Position numbers and translations under genes: made by a program | Part shown: piece by piece, positions 1-11,156 of the stretch | Layout: each line of letters starts with the position of its first letter | How positions within the stretch are numbered: position 1 is the first letter of the stretch | The notes under the pieces: model-generated | Told to the model about the DNA's origin: nothing | Databases searched by the model: none | Seen by the model: the letters and a program-made list of their open reading frames with translations, nothing else | DNA from: Biscogniauxia marginata | Taxonomy: Eukaryota > Ascomycota > Sordariomycetes > Xylariales > Xylariaceae | NCBI GenBank assembly: GCA_022695795.1 | Contig: MU404152.1 | Location: 1 to 64,000 of the forward strand | Length of the DNA stretch: 64,000 nucleotides | Direction of reading: 5' to 3'

Positions 1-2600
1 TGTTTATGTCGATGGGGGGGCCCCCATGGGGTAAAAAAAACACATACTTTATTTAATTTATTGTTTATTTCCTGGGCCTTTTATCCTTTTTTTTTGCCCC
101 CCCCCCCCCCCCCCCCCCCCTTTCCTCCTCCTCCTTACTGGCAGACTTCCCAGGTGGCCTCCGCTAGCCTCGTCGGCCCAATTGAGGATTTACAGGCCAT
201 GGAAAACTCTGGCCGGCGATAAATCTTTCTCCCAAAAGTAGATTGCCGCAAGGCGGCCTTGAACTACCGTTAGGTAGGTAGTCAAGAGAATTTACTTATC
301 CTAAAGACAATTATTCCAACCTATATGACTTCGTGGTTGGCAATATGTTTGCATAGAGAAAACGCCACATCAACTATGTACTATACGTATTTCTGGTTCT
401 GGATTCTACGTATGCGGAGGCGAAACCTTGAAATCACGACGGCTTGTAGGCGTCCTTTTCTTTCTTTCTTTTTAAAAAAAAATTAATTTTTTGACTGCCA
501 GGTTGCATACTATTTCTCCAAGCCTCGCACAATTGGACGACGTTGTGAAGTTTCCCAACTGACTTAGAACCTTCCGAACTTATCTAGGCGTTGATTAGGC
601 CGTTATTATCGTCTCGCGATGTGTTAGGTCGACGAGGCTGGGTTGTTCTCGTGCGCATTGCGCTTCGAGAGTCTACAATACAGGGTGTGGGACTAGACAT
701 TATTTGTTCCAACCACAGATCCGTATACCTATGATCCAAGGCGTATGTGTATCTAGAGTGACTCATCGATGCGATGTGAAGTATTGGTCCCAACAATCTT
801 TTTACGTGGACCGGAAAGGACTCGAACTTTCTCAGAGCCGCCTCCTTCCTCACCCCACTCCAACGTGGTTGAGGTAGTATGCGATGATGCTGTGCCTTTT
901 TTCTTTTTTTTCTTTTTCTTTTCCTGAGAAAGACACACACAGAGAGATCCCATGGCATAAAGCAAGGCAAGAGGATTAGCAAGAGAAATCCGGATCTCTT
1001 ACGAGCAAGTCTACCGTCTTGGGACCGGCAGGATAGAATTGCGGCAATGACCGTAAAGCAAATTCGGAGATTGCCTTCGTCGCACTTCGCTTACGGGGGG
1101 TCTCAAAAGCGAACAAACAAGCATCAGAAGATCATGGAAGTAATATATTATTCCGGGGTAGGCGAGTTTGCCGAATTTGACTCCATACCCATGTCCATTG
1201 TTTGCGAATCATGTAAGGCTGAAAAATGTACCCCTTGAGGTTATCGGGCTTACCACGCCGTCGGCCACGGCTTGTACGCACAAACTGAAAACAATCATCA
1301 TTGTTGCTTTGTGAATCTACTCGTATTAACTATCTACCAAGGCCCTTGGATTTCCATGATTCCCTTTCTAGCCTGGTTGGCAACAGGATATACAGCATTC
1401 AGGGGTTAATACAAATCCTGGACCCTCAATTAGTTAGCTACAGGAGCTTCAAAGCAATACCAACTATACTTTAGGTTACTCTCTCTTCCATTTTAAATAG
1501 GTGGAAAACTCCGGTAATTAAATAATGACCCTTGGGACACATAATTCCCATTTTCTTGTCAAGGCGGTGATATCTATAGTAGAAAGGAAGGATTTGACTA
1601 TGTACTCCAGGTATTTGTATCCCAGGTTGATTTGTTAGGGTTAGATTCAAAGGCACAAAGGCTGCGGAACATAAGCATCGAATATCTAATTCATTTATTA
1701 ATCACGAGTGGACTTCTCTACTAACAACTTCAAGCTCAATATAGCTCTAGGCAAAACCTCCATCTTTGCCATCATGGTCAATCGATGGGGCTTGGTCAAG
1801 TGCCGCAGTTCCACCAACAATAAGCAATTCCCGTTTGCCTCGTTTTGACAAAAAAGCCACCTCAACAGATAGCTATCGATGGGCATGATCTGGGTATGCA
1901 GATGAAGATGTCGATCAGGTCGAAGTCGATACGATACAATCTGCTCACTCAACTGGCGCGTAGAACATGGCGCGGCACTTTGGAACTCTTGCTCTGCAGT
2001 GCAAGATATAGTGCCCAACTACTAAGTACACGTGATTATGATGATTGTAATGGTTATGGTGATCTTCAGCAAGGATTACGGTTGTAGCCATCTTGGATAT
2101 CCCGAGACGCTGGTTAGGAATCCGGGATCAATCCTCCAAGTCGGCCAATGCCAGGGCCACTCCCCTTATATCCTAACCAGACCATGAACCCCTGCAGTCA
2201 GGTTGGACACAAGGACAGGACAGAGTAACCATGGGATTTCCCAGGAGATTGTATGGGGGGGTGGGAAGAGGACATTGAAATATGGACATGGAGTCGACTA
2301 ATCCGTGGTTATTGTGGGAAAGTAACGCTTACTGGTTGCTGGTCGCGAGATAATTCGTAGTAAGCTTTGCAACGGACCTTAGAGAGAGATAAGAGGCTAC
2401 TTTCACACAAGTCGTAGCCACAAGAAAAAAATAGCATATGCAAAGACGGTACGCTTGGTCCAGGACGGGCGCGACTAAAGAGCTCGATGGGGGAAGCTAT
2501 GCTGTCTATTTCTAGCCAAGTGCGTACTAGTTGAGCTTCCTCGGGCAGGCAGAAAAATAAGTACACCACAGATGCCTGATTAGGTAAGTACTAAGCAACG
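1..2600. other. Gene-poor left edge
   Basis: No convincing gene here. The open frames are short, mostly lack an ATG in good context and resemble nothing I recognise. Visible elements are homopolymer tracts near the left end (87-120), purine/pyrimidine-rich stretches near 460-485 and 900-925, and one intergenic TAGGTAGGTA copy at 271-280. A minus-strand frame at 1698-2018 has a coding-like look in its second half but no start, no domain and no spliced partner, so I do not call it. Confidence 0.6.
97..120. repeat. Poly-C tract (24 C) after poly-T
   Basis: A run of nine T (87-95), one G, then 24 consecutive C. Its length is at the limit of reliable sequencing, so the exact number may be wrong. 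Similar C tracts occur at 11125-11142 and 47980-47996. Confidence 0.9.
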
Positions 2601-4123
2601 TAGTGAGGTAGAGAGGGAGAGAAAGAGCGAGAGGCTGGATACCAGCACTGGAAAGTACCTCTACAACAGCACCCAGATGGAAGTCAGACTAATACGGGCT
2701 ACTATCGTAGTAGCTGCCACAAGTAAATTATCGGCCCATCTCCTCCGGCCCCTCTGCTTTCAAGTTCCAGTTGCCTCCAGCTTCATCCCCACATTCTACC
2801 GCTACGCCTTCCGACCGTCTTCACTACTGCTCCAAACATCACCAAAAAAAGAATTATACCTGTCTTATCCTCCTTCTCTGGCTCTTCCTCTGCGAGGAAA
2901 TGTCGAACCCCGGTTGCTTCTAAGCCGATCTCGTCTACTACCTGGCAGATGCTCTAGACGTCGAGCAGCAGCTTCGTCACGCCTCTCACCCTCCCCCCTG
3001 GTTTTTGTAGAGCAGCTTGGTGAGTGATCCCGATTTGGAACGGCAATACTTAGGATTGGGGGTCCGTCTGCCATGTCCCCTGGTATCCCCAAAAGCTTAA
3101 GAGGCCTGTGATACCCACATAGCCCATCCTATTCTCCGAGTCTAGTACACCTACCTGCCGGCATAAGCATGTAGGTCCAGCGTATCCGCATCTATCCAGC
3201 CTACAGGGAGAGAGGGAGAGAGGGGGATAAACAAGAAAGCCACAAACTCAATCGCGAGCCCACCACACCCTCTCCAGAAATCCCTGGTACTTCATGCATA
3301 GGCGCAAGATCACGGGCACGGTGACAACATACTAACATACTTTGGTCCGAATAGAGTTCGTCTGGCTTGGTCTACTGGCAAAGTCTCAACTCGGCCCAGG
3401 TTACTTTGCGCCTCTGGGTCATCCACCAAGGTCCTAGAGAGGATCTTGCATCTGTACCGCACACTGAGGCGCACACCACAGGGCCTGAACCCACTCGAAA
3501 AGACGCCGTGGCCTATCCCGTTACCTGTCTGCTGTATAGGTACATTGAGGGAGGAGCCACAGAGCCACCGCCCATCGCCTTTTCGTGAGGCGGGCACATT
3601 TCTGCTCTTGCTTTAAAACTGCTCCAGATCTCTTTCTCCTTCGCTTCCCAACTCCTCAAACAACCGAACAGATAAGTACCGACCGGCCGCACGTTCAGGT
3701 GAGCTCTGATGTTTCATATACTATAATGTTTTGTCTGAAACGGCAGTCATCAGTCTTTGCTCTGCGCTTTAACCCACTCTCCGCGCCAAAAGAAAGTTGA
3801 CTTTGACCGGAGTACACTCTATCCTTACCAACTCTCGGGGCCCCAAGTCAAAGTGTGGTCGTGGTGGACGTTGGTCGATGTTATTTTGCTTTTCTCAATC
3901 TTACATTTCCCGACTTCGGCTTTGCCTCCAGCTAACCCACGTGTCGTTCAGTTTCTTAAAAGGAATATACTTTCGCTGGTCAAGGCCTCTCTCAGCTTGA
4001 GCTATTCTACGTTGGAGCTTGCCACTCTCCCGGCCATCATCGACCTTGAATCCCTGAGAGGCGGTACCGTAGCATCGAAAACGCCAGTTGCCTTGGCAGA
4101 GTGGCCGTCCTTCCAGCGTCACG
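2600..4123 (+). promoter_or_regulatory. Upstream region and probable long leader of the WOPR gene
   Basis: About 1.5 kb of pyrimidine-rich sequence with GA-rich blocks (2600-2640, 3205-3230) precedes the WOPR start codon. Several short open frames with ATGs lie in it (for example from 2677) and could act as upstream ORFs. A GTGAGC donor-like site near 3700 could belong to a leader intron. WOPR master regulators are known for long leaders (Candida WOR1), so a long transcribed 5' UTR is my inference. The TATA position and transcription start are not visible by eye. Confidence 0.4.
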
Positions 4124-5683
4124 ATGGCGGATCGAAGTACGGGAACTCCTCTCCACCCAACATTCCATGGCTACATAGCATCGACGATGGATGCCCTCGT
4201 GCTCTTTGAAGCATGCCTCTCCGGTCGCCTTGCACACGTACCGCGAAGACCACATGACAGAGAACGGACAAATCTCATCCGAAGCGGTAACGTCTTCATC
4301 TACGAGGAGCACTCGTCAGGGATCAAGCGCTGGACCGATGGCGTACCCTGGAGCCCAAGTCGTATCCTGGGAAATTTCCTTCTCTACCGAGAACTCGATA
4401 AGCCTTTCCAGCCTGGTGAGAAGAAGCGAGCTCTAAAACACAAAAAGCCAGAGAACGGTGTCTCCAAACCCCCAATCAACGCGAGATCGAATTCGATTAG
4501 TGGTTTTGGTAACGGCATGCTACCGTCGAGTGCGGCTCTAGCTAACTTCGATCATCCAAATAACAACCGCACTGAAACCGAGCGAGCACTTGTTGGTTCC
4601 TTAGTCGACTCTTACCAGTTCAAGCAGGATGGACTGGTCAAGAAGACCATCAGTGTCCAGTTCCGTGGTGTCCAGCATCACATGGTTTCCTATTACAACA
4701 TTCAGGACGTGGTGGACAACAAGCTGAGAACCCCGATCGAGACACCTTCGCTTCAAGACATTACTCCCCGTGGAAGTCTCATCTCGTCTGGGAACTTTCG
4801 TGCTCCCGTTGATGACGGCGGCGACACCATGATAGTCGAGTCTCAATTGCGAAACTATATGGCTATTCCTACGCACATGCATGGCTACGAGTCCATGAAC
4901 GGGGCTGGGATGCGATCAATGTCGGTTCCATCGGTGCAAGCATACGGTAATAGCGGATGGGGAACCCATTTTATTCCTAGCACAAACTACAGTATCGGTC
5001 AAACCCTGCCACCCCCTGTCAGCTATGCTCCGAGTACGACGAGCACCTATACATATGAGCCTAGTCCCAGCTCGACGTACAGGATGTCACAGCAAACTTC
5101 GGGCTATAGTAGCTCGGCGGCCATCCCAATCCGAAGACATTCGGTCATCCATAGCGCAGGTGGAAATAGTCAAGTTGGTTACTCAGGGATGGGTGCTATG
5201 GACCGAAGCCAGATGAACTCAACACCACTCATCACTAATGGTACCAGCCTCGGAAGCCACGGACTGCCCAATTCGTCGTACAACAGTGGTGTCATCTTCG
5301 AGCCGTCAGCGTCAGCTGCAGCTGCAGCTGCAGCTGCCGCTGCCGCTGCCGTCTCCTCTGGTCATTCCTCAAATACATATGATGCAAGTACCTCGACCCA
5401 GAGCAATGGGGCATATGATACTGGAGGCTCTACACATCACTCTAATGGATACGAGGGACAGCTTGGGAATGGCTATGATCCTTCCGCAAGCCGCCAGTCT
5501 CTAGCTGACTTCGGAGGTACCCTCTCTGACCAAGCTGCAGCGAGCTTCGGGCCCAGTAGCCATGGTACGACGCCAAACGGTGTACAACTAGGCCTGGATC
5601 ATCCCGATTCGACTCAGGCAGATCACGATTGGACCCTCGTTAGCAATGAATCATACCAACAACAGTCAGTAGTACCAAAATGA
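4124..5683 (+). CDS. SGE1: WOPR-domain (Gti1/Pac2) transcription factor, Sge1/Ryp1/Wor1 type
   Basis: Intronless, 519 aa from the ATG at 4124. The frame stays open upstream to a TTG at 4088, but the ATG sits in good context and starts just before the conserved domain. WOPRa covers about residues 10-105 and contains GYIASTMDALVLFEACLSGR and the family signature GVPWSPSRILGNFLLYREL. WOPRb covers about 165-215, with LVGSLVDSYQFKQDGLVKKT and HHMVSYYNIQDV. The rest is a long Ser/Thr/Gly/Tyr-rich, probably disordered activation region with 12 alanines at 398-409. Family knowledge: these DNA-binding proteins control conidiation, morphological switching, effector genes and secondary metabolism (Fusarium Sge1, Histoplasma Ryp1, Candida Wor1). 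The long-tailed form and the WOPRa signature fit the Sge1/Ryp1 branch better than Pac2. Expected in the nucleus. Confidence 0.93.
   Translation: MADRSTGTPLHPTFHGYIASTMDALVLFEACLSGRLAHVPRRPHDRERTNLIRSGNVFIYEEHSSGIKRWTDGVPWSPSRILGNFLLYRELDKPFQPGEKKRALKHKKPENGVSKPPINARSNSISGFGNGMLPSSAALANFDHPNNNRTETERALVGSLVDSYQFKQDGLVKKTISVQFRGVQHHMVSYYNIQDVVDNKLRTPIETPSLQDITPRGSLISSGNFRAPVDDGGDTMIVESQLRNYMAIPTHMHGYESMNGAGMRSMSVPSVQAYGNSGWGTHFIPSTNYSIGQTLPPPVSYAPSTTSTYTYEPSPSSTYRMSQQTSGYSSSAAIPIRRHSVIHSAGGNSQVGYSGMGAMDRSQMNSTPLITNGTSLGSHGLPNSSYNSGVIFEPSASAAAAAAAAAAAAVSSGHSSNTYDASTSTQSNGAYDTGGSTHHSNGYEGQLGNGYDPSASRQSLADFGGTLSDQAAASFGPSSHGTTPNGVQLGLDHPDSTQADHDWTLVSNESYQQQSVVPK
5315..5350 (+). repeat. GCT/GCA/GCC microsatellite encoding 12 alanines
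   Basis: Alternating GCT-GCA codons pass into GCT-GCC codons inside the WOPR gene and encode Ala398-409. The hexameric GCAGCT pattern can slip during replication, so the tract length may vary among strains. Confidence 0.9.
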
Positions 5684-6906
5684 AACCCGGCAGTTGGCTA
5701 ACGAAAATAAAGACTCCAATAAACGCCGGTATATCAGCTAGATCTGCCTTTTCGACGCACTGGTCCCGGAACCTTGACGCTACGGTGTGTCAGTTTGTTA
5801 CTATAGCTGATAAAGGACATTGGTCTCTACCCTCGGTGTGCTAGCTATAATTTCTTCTTTCTATCTTCCGGTATTTGGGAACTCGGTCTCTACGGCGTCG
5901 GTTCTACAAAATGGGCTGGCTTTGTACTCAATTACGGCGTTACAGCGAGGCTATGGTATGCATCCAAAGGCTGCTTGGTCCGTTTTGGGCGAGGGAGCTG
6001 GACACATTGGGGCCGTGGAGGCTAGGCGGCAGCAATCATGGAAAGATGGTGACGGCGAAGGGATATGGGACTGTTGAATTTATATTTGTTATTTGTCTTC
6101 TCCTTCCAAACTTTGTTTTCTTTTCTTTCTTCCTCTTCTTCCCTTTTCTTCGTCTTAGGTTTTCTTTCTCTGCTATGGGTTTTTCGATACCTCTGGCTGT
6201 TATTAATACTCACAGCGTGGTGAATACATCAATACCGAGTATCGGATTGGGCTCTTGGTGCTGTAAAGCGTTCTGCTTTTATGGGTATAACGAACGGTCC
6301 TGAAACGGCGGCGTGGTTTAAAAAATGTGGTTTTACTAGATAGAGAATGAAGGAGGGTTATATATAACTGGGAGGTTATGTCTATGTGGCCGGGGGACGC
6401 CTTCATTCTTATGATAGAAAAATTCACGTAACTACCTACCCATTTATTTCAAAAAGGTTAAGCCTTTTTTTAATACATATAAACGCACCTCGTATCTTAA
6501 ATTCTAGTGTTTTGTCCCGAGAGGATTAAGAAGCTGGGTAGGTATAAAACCTGTGTATTGACCCCTATGAGGTAGGGTCGTAGTCAAGCAGTGTATGATA
6601 ACGGTGATGTTAGTCTTGTATACCTACCTAGGTGGTAATAAGTGTTCTATCCTCCTCCTGCCTCCCATGCAAAAGAAATACCTACGGCGGGACGGACATT
6701 TCGTGCAGAGGGCCGGCTCCGATGGTGCTGGGCTCCGGTACGTATGTTTGCCCAGTGTTACCTTGTCAATCTAGCGGAATGTGTAGACTTTTTCACAGGG
6801 GGTGAATCGGGTATTCATCCGAGGTTCCCTGGACCGCGGCATTGACGTACAACGCGGTCGTCGTCGTGCGCGGGCTATTTAGTACTATGCTGCAAATCTT
6901 CCGTCG
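5684..6906. other. Intergenic region downstream of the WOPR gene
   Basis: No gene recognised. The first few hundred bases are probably 3' UTR of the WOPR gene. A T/C-rich stretch near 6095-6175 gives an apparent open frame with no protein-like character. TACCTACCTA occurs at 6621-6630. The right end abuts the decayed metallophosphoesterase. Confidence 0.6.
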
Positions 6907-7542
6907 TTATCGTTGTCCCCGACAGGCGACCAGCTTCGCGCCAAATCCTTCATGAATGAGCCCGAAGCAGTGCAGTCCGGGCTGGGCACGGGCGATGGCT
7001 GCGAATAAGTCTCGGACAGGCGGCTCTTTGTATGTGAATCGGTGAAGACCAAGATATCGTGCGGTAGACCGTGTGTAATCACCACGTCGAACCCCTTTTT
7101 CGATAGCGAACTCGTGAGCCTTCCTTTGGATGATTTTGAAATCCTCTGTTGCTTAAGGGCTAGCACATACCGTTAGCAAAGCCCCGTTCTGCAGGTTCAA
7201 TCGGTGGACCCCTTCGTCTAGGAAGATAACACCTTGCGCTCTGGAGTCTTCGAATAGCTCCCATGGACCCCCATAGCCTCCGTAAAACTTCTCGGATTGC
7301 CAGCGATGGTTTTCCTTAAACGCAGGTATGTCCATAGTGAAATCATGGTCTCCAGCCATTATCAGCTTCAGTGGTGTATTGTTTTCTTTTAGAAGCTTCG
7401 GTACGACCTGGAATTCTTCGAGCTTTGGCTCTTTAGTAAGGTCGCCGCAGTGTATAGCAACGTCTGCGTGTCTTTGTGAAATATTACTGAAGGGTTCGCC
7501 GTGGGTATCCGAGATGATGAGGAATCTGGTGTTGACGTCCAT
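6907..7542 (-). pseudogene. Decayed calcineurin-like metallophosphoesterase
   Basis: The ATG at 7542 opens a frame with family motifs: ISDTHG (DxH), HCGDLT (GDxxT) and FLDEG, then GALLTVCASP, where a TAA (7153-7155) interrupts. The similarity goes on in the same frame (HEFAIEKG) and shifts by one base into DVVITHGLP. It then shifts again into LFAAIARAQPGLHCFG and ends at TAA 6907-6909. The motif normally GNHD/E reads GDHD, and the final GHxH reads GLIH, so two metal-binding positions are lost. Intact fungal relatives are single-domain phosphoesterases of about 220-250 aa. A GTATGT inside the gene could be called an intron donor, but that would not repair the later frameshift or the lost histidine. 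I conclude that this is an inactive relic of a small phosphoesterase of unknown substrate. Confidence 0.85.
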
Positions 7543-8513
7543 GACGATAGAGAATACCGCGGTTCTCTACAATGAACTGACTACGAACTTGTCGGGTGCG
7601 TTGGATCGACTTTAGGGTATAATCGTATCTTTTTGGTGGTGGATATGTCAAGGACAGGAAATGCACTGGCTAATAAGACGATACCTAGAGCTTATGAGGT
7701 CTGGTGAAACGCTCTCTCCGGTAGGATCAGTTGAATTTGTAGTTAGAGTTTTGACATAATAAATACATGATGTTTATATATTAAATAGCCAGGCGCGAGT
7801 AAAGATTATATTCATGTCAGACTTAACTATGAGTTAGTTCTACCAGTTGATGGACATCCCTGTGGGCAATATGTATCTAGATGCAATATGCACGTACTAG
7901 GTAAGTAAAATGGGGGTAAGCACTAAGCGCGCGGTAGGTAGCGCCAAGGTATGGCCGGGGGTCGGGACGCTTGGGCCCTACTCCACTCTGTACGACTACC
8001 TATGTCGTATGTCCTCGGACCGAGCACCTGAGGATAGGTACCTAGATAGGTAGTAGTAGCTCGTAATAGGTACCTAGCGCGGTACCCACCACTAGGGCTT
8101 TCCTTCGAGGTTTAGCGCATCGTCTCGTTAACTCCGGCACGGTACAGAACAAAACTTTCCTAAACTGTGATGACGGCGACTTCATACTTCCGTCTTCGCC
8201 GTCATCAGCATCATTGCTACCACCCTCTTCACGCTCACACCCGCACCCGCACCCGCACCAATCCTACGGCCCTGATACCAAAACGCGTTACCCGGCCGGC
8301 ATATTCGCGCATCAAACCTGGTGTTGCTCTCCCGCCTAACTTCCGGGATAAGATTGAAGAGCGCGCCGGCCGGCTCGCTTGGTACGGACAGCAGCTGGGC
8401 TTTGTTGGGTGTTGGGAACAAATCAAAGATAAAGTCTCTGAGTGGCTGAGGTGCCACTCATCTTTATATATCTAATCCCCTTAGAGTGATCCACGTAATA
8501 TGAAACCCTCGAT
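7543..8513. other. Intergenic region between the phosphoesterase relic and CRD1
   Basis: Several TAGGTA/TACCTA copies are packed between 7890 and 8085, together with palindromic GGTACC sites. From 8170 to 8475 a plus-strand frame looks mildly coding (102 aa, tail LAWYGQQLGFVG) but has no recognised relative. It may be leader of CRD1 or chance. A perfect 11-bp hairpin is listed separately. Confidence 0.5.
8169..8206. repeat. 11-bp inverted repeat (hairpin) upstream of CRD1
   Basis: GATGACGGCGA (8169-8179) is followed after 16 nt by its exact complement TCGCCGTCATC (8196-8206). It lies about 310 bp before the putative CRD1 start and could form a stem in the leader or serve as a dyad protein-binding site. 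No function is assigned. Confidence 0.7.
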
Positions 8514-10134
8514 ATGACTTCGCGGGCACTACGGGGTGGCGCCCATGCTTGCCGCAGCTGTCTGAGCCTGAAGTTGAGGTTGAGGTTGAGCCTGAGCCTG
8601 AGCTTGCCTGATGCAGCGCGCTCTTGTAGTTCTTCGGGACGGCAACTCTCTGTGTGGAGATCCCTGCATACTGCGCCTACTACCGCTATCACCCCATGGG
8701 GACGTGAGAGCTCGGCTGAAAATTCACCAGGAGTCGACTTGGCAAATGCTAATGCGGGCCGCCGGATGGGTTCAAATCTAATGCCAGAATCGACAAGATC
8801 CTGGGGGGTTGGTCTTAAGGCAGGGTGCGCGTCTAGAAGGGGCTTTTCGACCACGGCTAGCTGCCGCCAGGGTCAGGAGGAGAAGGAGAAGGGAAACCAG
8901 TATGTTGTTCCGTCTATATCGCCCAGGACTGGCGATACTACAGGCACATGGTGGCGTGGAATGGATGTTTCTCCCACAATTTCCAGGAGGACCTTGTCCA
9001 GTGCACCAGCCATGAGGCCCTGATATAGCACGTGAGACTAACCAGAAGAAAAACTCCCCAGATCATCATCTCAGTCACCATCAACAGACCCGCCTCAGCC
9101 AAAGCAGAAGCCCAAACTAGAGGCAATACGAAAGGTGATTCCGAATGTGCTGCCGTCGCTGACGCCGCACGAGAACATCTACACGGTGCCTAACCTGCTG
9201 ACCTTCTCGCGCCTCATCGCCGCCCCCTTCATCGGCTACGCCATCCTGCACGACGCCCACGGCTGGGCCCTCGGGCTCTTCGCCTACGCCGGTGTCTCCG
9301 ACCTGCTCGACGGCTGGATCGCCCGGCGGTGGAAGCTCCAGACCGTCGTCGGCAGCGTTGTCGACCCGATGGCCGACAAGATGCTCATGACCGTCTTGAC
9401 GGTGTGCCTGGCTACCAAGGGCGCGCTTCCTGGTAAGTTATTTCTACTGTTAATCTGTTATTTTCACAAAAGAGTGGTTTCGTACGTCATGTCTCCTTTT
9501 TTCCGTTTTCTTATCAGCAAAGCGCGCCTGATTCCACTTTGCGACGAGATTCCTATTTCGGGATTGCGCCCCCGACCCCCTTTTTTAGGCAATTTGATAT
9601 GTAAAAAAGAAGAAATCATTAGAAGAAAGCTAATCAATAGCGCAATGAAGTCTGGCTAGCAGTAATCATCCTAGGCCGTGACGTCGGCTTGGGTATCGCT
9701 GCCATCTACTACCGCTGGATATCGCTCCCGCCCCCGAAGACCTTCACGCGGTACTGGGACTTCTCGCTGCCATCGGCCGAGGTGCGGCCCACCACCATCA
9801 GCAAGTACAATACTTTCTTGCAGCTGGGCCTAATGGGTGGCACCATGGTGGCGCCGGTCGTGAGTGTAGACTTCGGCGTAGCTATGACGGCGTTTCAGTG
9901 AGTACTGCCCTCCCCTGAATATATATATTAGTGGGGTTCACGCCGCTATTGTATCATCTGAGCTGTTGGTGACGAACCTTTCGAATAAACAATGCTCCCC
10001 TCGTCTCTTGATGTCCAATTCTAATACCCTTGAGTAGATACCTGGTCGCTACGACGACAGTATGGAGTGGCCTAAGCTACGTGTTTAGCAAGGATGCGGT
10101 CAAGATCCTGTCGGAGAAGAGGAAGTCAAAGTAA
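8514..10134 (+). CDS. CRD1: Cardiolipin synthase (CDP-alcohol phosphatidyltransferase), mitochondrial
   Basis: Makes cardiolipin from CDP-diacylglycerol and phosphatidylglycerol in the mitochondrial inner membrane. The core HENIYTVPNLLTFSRLIAAP is followed by the complete CDP-alcohol motif DG-x2-AR-x8-G-x3-D-x3-D (in DGWIARRW and GSVVDPMADK). Membrane segments precede and follow it, and the conserved block KTFTRYWDFSLPSAEV comes later. Two introns are clear: 9433-9659 (GTAAGT, phase 1) and 9898-10037 (GTGAGT, phase 2). The last exon ends KILSEKRKSK at TAA 10132-10134. The N-terminus, from ATG 8514, is Arg/Ser-rich with RRGFSTTAS, like a mitochondrial presequence. It joins the core through an intron I could not fix: 9001-9045 keeps frame but is only 45 nt with a GTGCAC donor, and the acceptor at 9074 is the alternative. 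Family assignment is secure, the first exon is not. Convergent with MTO1. Confidence 0.88.
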
Positions 10135-11156
10135 ATTGTAGACCTAAGCGGACGGTCTGGCACAGCATTTTCGGCGTAGTGCCCGGATCACGTAGGGAAA
10201 TCGCTTGTCCACAGGCGAGAAAGGGGTTTTAGTAAACCTCACTCAAATTTGGGGGGTCAACCGCACACAGTCAGTTTTGTGGCTTGAGGCAATATCGGCG
10301 TATATACAGTACAAGGGCAAAAAAGGGGTATTTTCATCGCATGTGTGCTTCTGAAACGGGTTAGCATAGCTACTAGGTGTAAAAGAGATTTTACTTTTGC
10401 AGTAAGGACTGCTTCAAATAAGTTAAGCGTGATGTGAGTTATGATGCTCAACTTAGAAAACTACCTAGTCTTAGGAGTAAAGAACCACGGAAATCAAGCT
10501 TGCTATATTAAAGTTCCGAATAGAACTAGTACACGTGGATGAAGTCGGGTATTAAGTTAGATGGTTCGGGTGAAAAGGCTTGGTCTGCTGGATTGCATGA
10601 CCGTGTGTATGTCATGTAGCTTGCTTATTATTGGCGGTTTGGTTGTAAAAAGAAAGACTGGGGTAGGCCGACGAATATGGATGCTTCAAACTATCAAAAA
10701 AAAAGGGGGGGCGAGGGGTTAGTTTCTCTGGGACGAGAAAGATGATATCTTCCCGTTCTGGTAAATGTCTTTCTTGCTTAGCCCAATCGCAAATGGGAAT
10801 AAGACGTGGCCTTACGACTTAACTCTGTCCAGGTAAAACTGAAGGACGTGCAGTTCCCCCTTTGCATTGGTGTGTTTATGAGAAGATCAAAACTGATATG
10901 GGGTGGTGATATGTTCTCGTATGCGAAGGGGGAGAGAGCATGTATGTGTGTGTGTGTATAACTTTGAAGTCTTTAGCTGACCCTTGACCAAGACGTGTAC
11001 AATAGTTTTACATTACGACCGACTAACCAACCTCCCCAAGTCGGTAGTTGTCTCGGTATCGCATCTCATTCCATTCCCTTCTCCTATCCATACAGCTAGG
11101 TCATATATGTACCTATTGTATAAACCCCCCCCCCCCCCCCCCAGAGCCTGATACTA
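10135..11156. other. Convergent intergenic region between CRD1 and MTO1
   Basis: No gene seen. This should hold both 3' UTRs. Notable sequence: an A8-G7 run near 10695, a short TG repeat near 10945, and a poly-C run at 11125-11142 just past the MTO1 stop. Confidence 0.6.
11125..11142. repeat. Poly-C tract (18 C)
   Basis: Eighteen consecutive C lie 14 bp past the MTO1 stop codon. On the MTO1 transcript this is a G18 run in the 3' UTR. Length may be a sequencing estimate. Confidence 0.9.

Noticed and set aside
800..905. tRNA-like 3' half on the minus strand (GTTCGAGTCC with a short stem and a CCA-like end)
   Set aside because: The T-loop is plausible but the T-stem does not pair in standard geometry, no matching acceptor 5' half lies upstream, and no D-arm or anticodon arm can be built.
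1698..2018. Minus-strand frame of 106 aa with coding-like second half
   Set aside because: No recognised domain, no ATG in good context, no spliced partner; probably chance in gene-poor DNA.
7120..7172. Intron (GTATGT donor) as explanation for the phosphoesterase stop codon
   Set aside because: It would remove the family-matching CASP segment and still leave a second frameshift and the lost GHxH histidine.
8170..8475. Plus-strand 102-aa frame just upstream of CRD1
   Set aside because: No family resemblance; its frame differs from the CRD1 presequence and I find no clean splice joining them. More likely leader sequence.
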